A stretch of DNA of 64,000 bases. Origin: Hyphomicrobiales bacterium. GTDB taxonomy: Bacteria > Pseudomonadota > Alphaproteobacteria > Rhizobiales > Rhizobiaceae. The translations under genes and the position numbers were made by a program. The notes under the pieces were generated by a model that saw only the letters and a program-made list of their open reading frames with translations, made no database searches and had not been told where the DNA came from. Of this stretch, positions 60,034-64,000 are shown piece by piece. The stretch lies in assembly GCA_900469475.1 (NCBI GenBank), contig UBXG01000006.1:224820-288819 (forward strand), written 5' to 3'. Position 1 is the stretch's first letter. Every line of letters begins with the position of its first letter.

Positions 60034-60747
60034 TTAGCAGCCGTCCTTGCGCGGCCGGACGCCGGCAGTAAAGATCGCGATGCAATGGCGCAGATGGCGC
60101 AGCCGCATTTCGCGGTCCGTCCAATCCTTCGGACGGCCCGGTCTCGAGATCATAGCATCGAAGATCATGCTCATCAGCATACGCGCCCCGCTTGCCGCAT
60201 CGGCAATCTCGATCACGCCGCGCCGCTGCTGCACGAGAAGCCAATCCGCCAGCATCCGCTGCGATTGTTTGCCGCCGTAAGTATGCAGCAACATCGCGAT
60301 CTCCGGAGATTGTTGCGATTCACTGATGGCGAGGTGAATAAAAGCGTCCCGTTCACGCTCCTGATCTTCATCAATATCGATCATGAATATCTGCTCGAGC
60401 GCCTTGTCGAACGGCAGGTTCTCATCCTCTGGCCGCGGCAGGGCCAGCATGGATGCGCGATGCTCGGCGATGATGGCTACAAACAGATCAGTCTTGCTCG
60501 GAAACAGCCTATAGAGGGTCTGCTTCGAAATCCGGCATCGCGTGGCAACCAAATCCATGGTTGTGCCAGCATATCCGAGTTCGTAGAAGATCGCTCGCGC
60601 CTCTCTGACGATCTCAGCGCGGCGCTCATCGTCGCTCACGGTTTTCGGACGACCGCGCGGGCGGCGCGTGGCAGCGTGGTCGGCCTTGGCTGTTCGTTCC
60701 TTTGTCAGCACACCGAATTGACCCCAACAACCGAATACGATTGACAT
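60034..60747 (-). CDS. TetR/AcrR-family repressor of the RND operon
   Basis: A 237-residue repressor: basic N-terminus (AATRRPRGRPKTVSDDERRA), HTH GTTMDLVATRCRISKQTLYR, then LFPSKTDLFVAII and a long C-terminal domain ending in the AefR/tetracyclin-repressor-like pattern (IAIFTAGVRPRKDGC). It is divergent from the RND adaptor gene with only 65 bp between starts, the classic AcrR/AmeR layout; it probably represses the pump until a drug or plant compound binds. Confidence 0.92.
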   Translation of the reverse strand: MSIVFGCWGQFGVLTKERTAKADHAATRRPRGRPKTVSDDERRAEIVREARAIFYELGYAGTTMDLVATRCRISKQTLYRLFPSKTDLFVAIIAEHRASMLALPRPEDENLPFDKALEQIFMIDIDEDQERERDAFIHLAISESQQSPEIAMLLHTYGGKQSQRMLADWLLVQQRRGVIEIADAASGARMLMSMIFDAMISRPGRPKDWTDREMRLRHLRHCIAIFTAGVRPRKDGC

Positions 60748-60790
60748 TTGACGCTGTATAAATATTTTCGGTACGACTTGGTACTATAAA
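60741..60790. promoter_or_regulatory. Divergent tetR-RND promoter/operator region
   Basis: A TTGACA (60741-60746) with TATTTT 16 bp later (60763-60768) could drive the pump operon. GGTAC occurs twice, 11 bp apart (GGTACGACTTGGTAC), just downstream, where a TetR dimer could block transcription. Confidence 0.4.
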
Positions 60791-60812
60791 TAAGGCAACA
60801 GGAAATAGCAAC

Positions 60813-62117
60813 GTGCGAAAGCTCGCTCCTCCCACTTCTGCACTCGTATATCCGCCGACATCCAACCGCCTTTCAACCGGCCGCTCTTCGCTGACCGCCG
60901 CAGGATTGATCGCTGCGATGTTACTGGCCGGCTGCAATCAGCAGAATTCCGCGCAGAACAATGCGCCGGTCGTAAAGACAGAAGTCAGCGCGATGTCGCT
61001 GCATCCGCAATCCGTCGCCATCACCGCCGAACTGCCTGGCCGCACCAGCGCCTATCTTGTCGCCGAAGTGCGCCCGCAAGTCGGCGGCATCATCCGCAGC
61101 CGCAATTTCAAGGAAGGCAGCGAAGTCAAGGAAGGCGACGTCCTCTACGAGATCGATCCTTCGTCCTACCAGGCATCCTATGACAGCGCTGCCGCGGCCT
61201 TGCAAAAGGCTCAAGGCGCCTTGCCGAGCGCCCAGTCGAAGGTCGATCGCTACAAGAGCCTCACCCAGCAGGATGCGGTCAGCAAGCAGAACCTCGACGA
61301 CGCGGTTTCCACATTGGCGCAGGCCAACGCGGACGTGGCATCCGCAAAGGCCGCGCTGGAAACGGCGCTCATCAATCTCGACTACACCAAGATGCGCGCG
61401 CCGATCGCCGGCCGCGTCGATGCCTCCACGGTCACGGTCGGCGCTCTCGTCACCGCCGATCAGACGACGGCGCTGACAACCATCCGTAAGCTCGATCCGA
61501 TCAATGTCGATGTCACGCAGTCGAGCACCAACCTGCTCGAATTCCGCCGCGCCGTCGCGGAAGGCCGGCTGAAGACCAGCGGCAACAATGTTTCGGTTCA
61601 CCTGACGCTCGAAGACGGCAGCCAATACAAGGAAACCGGCACGCTGCAGTTTGCCGAATCCTCCGTTGCGGAAACGGTCGGGACGATCACCGTGCGCGCT
61701 GTCTTCCCCAATCCGGATCGCATCCTGCTACCGGGCATGTATGTTCGGGCCACCATTCAGGAAGGCATTGCCGAAAACAGCTTCCTAGTGCCGCAGCGCG
61801 CCGTGACCCGCAACACGAAGGGCGAACCGATCGCCATGTTCGTGACTGCGGAGGGCAAGGTACAGCAGCGGGTGTTGAAGGTGGAACGCAGCATCGGCAA
61901 TAGCTGGCTTGTCAACCAGGGCGTCGCCGACGGCGATCGCGTAATCGTCGAAGGCGTTCAGCGCGTCCGCGACGGTCAGGAAGTTACGGTGTCTCCGGTA
62001 ACGATCGACGATGCGACCGGCGAAGTGAAGCAGGCAGCCGCCGATGGCAAGCCGTCTGCCGAGCAGGCCGGGCTGGAAAAGACCGATATGAAAGCCGCCT
62101 CCGGCGTCCAGAAGTGA
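60813..62117 (+). CDS. RND efflux periplasmic adaptor (MexA/AcrA family)
   Basis: A 434-residue membrane-fusion protein with a GTG start. The lipobox LLAGC (Cys41) anchors it to the inner membrane. The lipoyl half-motifs (VRPQVGGIIRSRNFKEGSEV, then TKMRAPIAGRVDAS) flank a coiled-coil hairpin (about 105-165, ALQKAQGALPSAQSKVDRYK), followed by beta-barrel and membrane-proximal domains. It links the RND pump to an outer-membrane channel, which is not encoded in the window. AGGA nine bases before the start. Confidence 0.94.
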   Translation: MRKLAPPTSALVYPPTSNRLSTGRSSLTAAGLIAAMLLAGCNQQNSAQNNAPVVKTEVSAMSLHPQSVAITAELPGRTSAYLVAEVRPQVGGIIRSRNFKEGSEVKEGDVLYEIDPSSYQASYDSAAAALQKAQGALPSAQSKVDRYKSLTQQDAVSKQNLDDAVSTLAQANADVASAKAALETALINLDYTKMRAPIAGRVDASTVTVGALVTADQTTALTTIRKLDPINVDVTQSSTNLLEFRRAVAEGRLKTSGNNVSVHLTLEDGSQYKETGTLQFAESSVAETVGTITVRAVFPNPDRILLPGMYVRATIQEGIAENSFLVPQRAVTRNTKGEPIAMFVTAEGKVQQRVLKVERSIGNSWLVNQGVADGDRVIVEGVQRVRDGQEVTVSPVTIDDATGEVKQAAADGKPSAEQAGLEKTDMKAASGVQK

Positions 62118-62126
62118 GGTTAGACG

Positions 62127-64000
62127 ATGTCTCGTTTTTTCATCGACAGGCCGATCTTTGCCTGGGTGATCGCCATCGTCATCATGCTGGCGGGCGCACT
62201 TTCGATCTTCACCCTGTCGATTTCGCAATATCCACAAATCGCGCCGACGACGGTCAGCATCAGCGCCACCTATTCCGGGGCTGACGCGGCGACCGTCGAA
62301 AACTCGGTGACCAAGGTCATCGAGCAGGGCATGACGGGCATCGACAATCTCGACTACATGACCTCGACCTCGACCTCGACGGGTCAGGCCTCGATCTCAT
62401 TGACCTTCACCAACAAGGCCGATCCCGACGTCGCGCAGATGCAGGTGCAGAACAAGCTGCAACTCGTCACCGCACAGCTGCCGCAGACCGTGCAATCCAC
62501 GGGTATCGTGGTTTCCAAGTCGACGTCGAACTTTCTGATGGTCGTGGGCTTCGTATCGACCGACGGCAAGCTTAACTCGAACGACCTTGCCGACTATGTC
62601 GACAGCACCCTCAACGACACGCTGAAGCGCATCGAAGGCGTGGGCAACACGCAGATCTTCGGTTCCGGCTACGCCATGCGCATCTGGGTCGATCCGGACA
62701 AGCTCGCCAAATACCAGCTGATGACGTCGGATGTCGTCTCTGCCATCCAGGCCCAGAACTCGCAGGTCTCGGCCGGCCAGCTAGGTGCATTGCCGCAGCG
62801 CAAGGGCCAGGAGCTCAATGCGACCGTCACGGCCAAGAGCCGTCTGCAGACGCCCGAGCAGTTCAACAACATCATCCTCAAGAGCCAGCCGAACGGTTCG
62901 CTGGTTCGCCTGAATGACGTCGCCTCGGTCGAACTCGGCGCCAAGAGCTACACGACGTCGAGTACCTATAACGGTCATCCCTCCGCCGGCCTGGCGGTGA
63001 TGCTGGCCTCGGGCGCCAACGCCATCAATACGGCGGAAGCGGTCCGCACGACCATCAACAATCTCAGTCAGACGCTGCCGCCGAACGTCGAGATCGTCTA
63101 CCCCTACGATACGACGCCCTTCGTGAAGCTGTCGATCGAGGACGTGGTCAAGACGCTGTTCGAAGCTATCGTGCTCGTCTTCATCGTCATGTTCGTCTTC
63201 CTGCAGAACATCCGCGCCACGCTTATCCCGACGCTCGCCGTCCCGGTCGTGCTCCTCGGCACTTTCGGCGTGCTGGCGCTGTTCGGCTATTCCATCAACA
63301 CATTGACCATGTTCGGCATGGTGCTCGCCATCGGTCTATTGGTCGATGACGCCATCGTGGTGGTCGAAAACGTCGAGCGCGTGATGGAGGAGGAGGGATT
63401 GTCGCCGCGCGAGGCGACGATCAAGTCGATGCAGGAAATCACCGGCGCGCTGATCGGCATCGCCACGGTGCTTTCGGCCGTGTTCATCCCGATGGCCTTC
63501 TTCTCGGGTTCGGTCGGTGTCATCTACCGGCAGTTTTCGGTGACGATCGTCTCGGCGATGGTGCTGTCCGTCATCGTTGCCCTCATCCTCACGCCGGCCC
63601 TTTGCGCGACCATTTTGAGAAAGCCCAAGCATGGCGCCAAAGAGCGCGGCCTGTTTGGCTGGTTCAACCGCAACTTCGAGCGGGCAACGCATCGCTACCA
63701 GCGCGGCGTTCACGGCATGATCCGCCTCAGCATCGTCTTCCTGCTGGTATTCCTCCTCATCGGCGGTGCCGTTGCTGCTCTGTTCAACCGCCTGCCGAGC
63801 TCCTTCCTGCCGGACGAAGACCAGGGCATCCTGCTGACCGCTATTCAGCTGCCGCCGGGCGCCACGGATTCACGCACCAAGGCCGTGCTCGACCAGGTGA
63901 GGAACTATTATCTCAACACCGAGAAGGACTATGTCGAAGGCGCATTCGCCGTCGCCGGCTTCGGCTTCAGCGGTCAGGGCCAGAACGTCGGCCTCGTCTT
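62127..64000 (+). CDS. RND multidrug efflux permease, HAE1 (AcrB/MexB) family (3' cut by window edge)
   Basis: The first 624 residues of an expected about 1,040-residue pump. It begins [20 protein letters not shown] (TM1); the porter domain follows with [20 protein letters not shown], and TM4 carries the proton-relay acids in [19 protein letters not shown]. The pump exports drugs by proton antiport as a trimer. It starts ten bases after the adaptor gene stop, forming one operon under the TetR regulator. Confidence 0.95.
   Translation, partial: MSRFFIDRPIFAWVIAIVIMLAGALSIFTLSISQYPQIAPTTVSISATYSGADAATVENSVTKVIEQGMTGIDNLDYMTSTSTSTGQASISLTFTNKADPDVAQMQVQNKLQLVTAQLPQTVQSTGIVVSKSTSNFLMVVGFVSTDGKLNSNDLADYVDSTLNDTLKRIEGVGNTQIFGSGYAMRIWVDPDKLAKYQLMTSDVVSAIQAQNSQVSAGQLGALPQRKGQELNATVTAKSRLQTPEQFNNIILKSQPNGSLVRLNDVASVELGAKSYTTSSTYNGHPSAGLAVMLASGANAINTAEAVRTTINNLSQTLPPNVEIVYPYDTTPFVKLSIEDVVKTLFEAIVLVFIVMFVFLQNIRATLIPTLAVPVVLLGTFGVLALFGYSINTLTMFGMVLAIGLLVDDAIVVVENVERVMEEEGLSPREATIKSMQEITGALIGIATVLSAVFIPMAFFSGSVGVIYRQFSVTIVSAMVLSVIVALILTPALCATILRKPKHGAKERGLFGWFNRNFERATHRYQRGVHGMIRLSIVFLLVFLLIGGAVAALFNRLPSSFLPDEDQGILLTAIQLPPGATDSRTKAVLDQVRNYYLNTEKDYVEGAFAVAGFGFSGQGQNVGLV

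Overview
The window is dense, high-GC chromosomal DNA from an alphaproteobacterium, almost certainly a Rhizobium or close Rhizobiaceae relative. The evidence is the ftsK-lolA-xthA order, a glnK-amtB pair behind a sigma-54-type element, a TTAA-N7-TTAA (CtrA-type) site before ftsK, many LysR/TetR/MocR regulators beside small transport or enzyme genes, and two families of short palindromic intergenic repeats. No transposase, phage gene, CRISPR array or rRNA was seen. There is one tRNA, tRNA-Gly(GCC). Both ends cut genes: a LysR regulator on the left and an RND efflux pump on the right.

Layout. 1-5 kb: two regulator/target pairs (LysR-MFS and LysR-NADP reductase) and an aldo/keto reductase. 5-15.9 kb: housekeeping genes, namely an L,D-transpeptidase-fold protein, an orphan response regulator with a cyclic-nucleotide-binding partner, xthA, a Tat-exported LolA-like protein, ftsK, glnK-amtB, tesB and a UbiH-type hydroxylase. 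15.9-24 kb: LysR, MFS, Trm112-like, LON-domain and thioredoxin-TPR (CnoX) proteins, prolyl-tRNA deacylase, tRNA-Gly, DUF1007, PAP2 phosphatase and a MipA-type outer-membrane protein.

24-34.2 kb: the most interesting region. Nine minus-strand genes, most joined by ATGA or longer overlaps, run HAD phosphatase, class III aminotransferase, arginase-fold enzyme, half-size DMT subunit, fatty acid desaturase, alpha/beta hydrolase with a Cys nucleophile, FemAB/GNAT-like acyltransferase, second half-size DMT subunit, cyclopropane fatty acid synthase. A PmrA/QseB-like two-component system lies just upstream on the same strand. I read this as an uncharacterised pathway that makes and flips a modified lipid or amine-acyl conjugate; the product is unknown.

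34-45.6 kb: LysR/VOC, MocR/EamA and NTF2-TetR units, a glycoamylase-fold (GH144-like) enzyme, then a set matching the pipecolate branch of lysine catabolism (Ldh-family imine reductase, AmaB-like aldehyde dehydrogenase, AmaA-like FAD oxidase) with a divergent stand-alone Lrp ligand-binding domain. 46-51.5 kb: a surface-polysaccharide block (GT4, GT2, Wzx-like flippase, tandem alpha/beta hydrolase). 51.5-58 kb: a TctD/TctE-like two-component system convergent with an ABC importer that has two tandem paralogous binding proteins. 58-64 kb: small exported and hypothetical proteins, an XRE regulator, and a TetR-controlled RND efflux operon.
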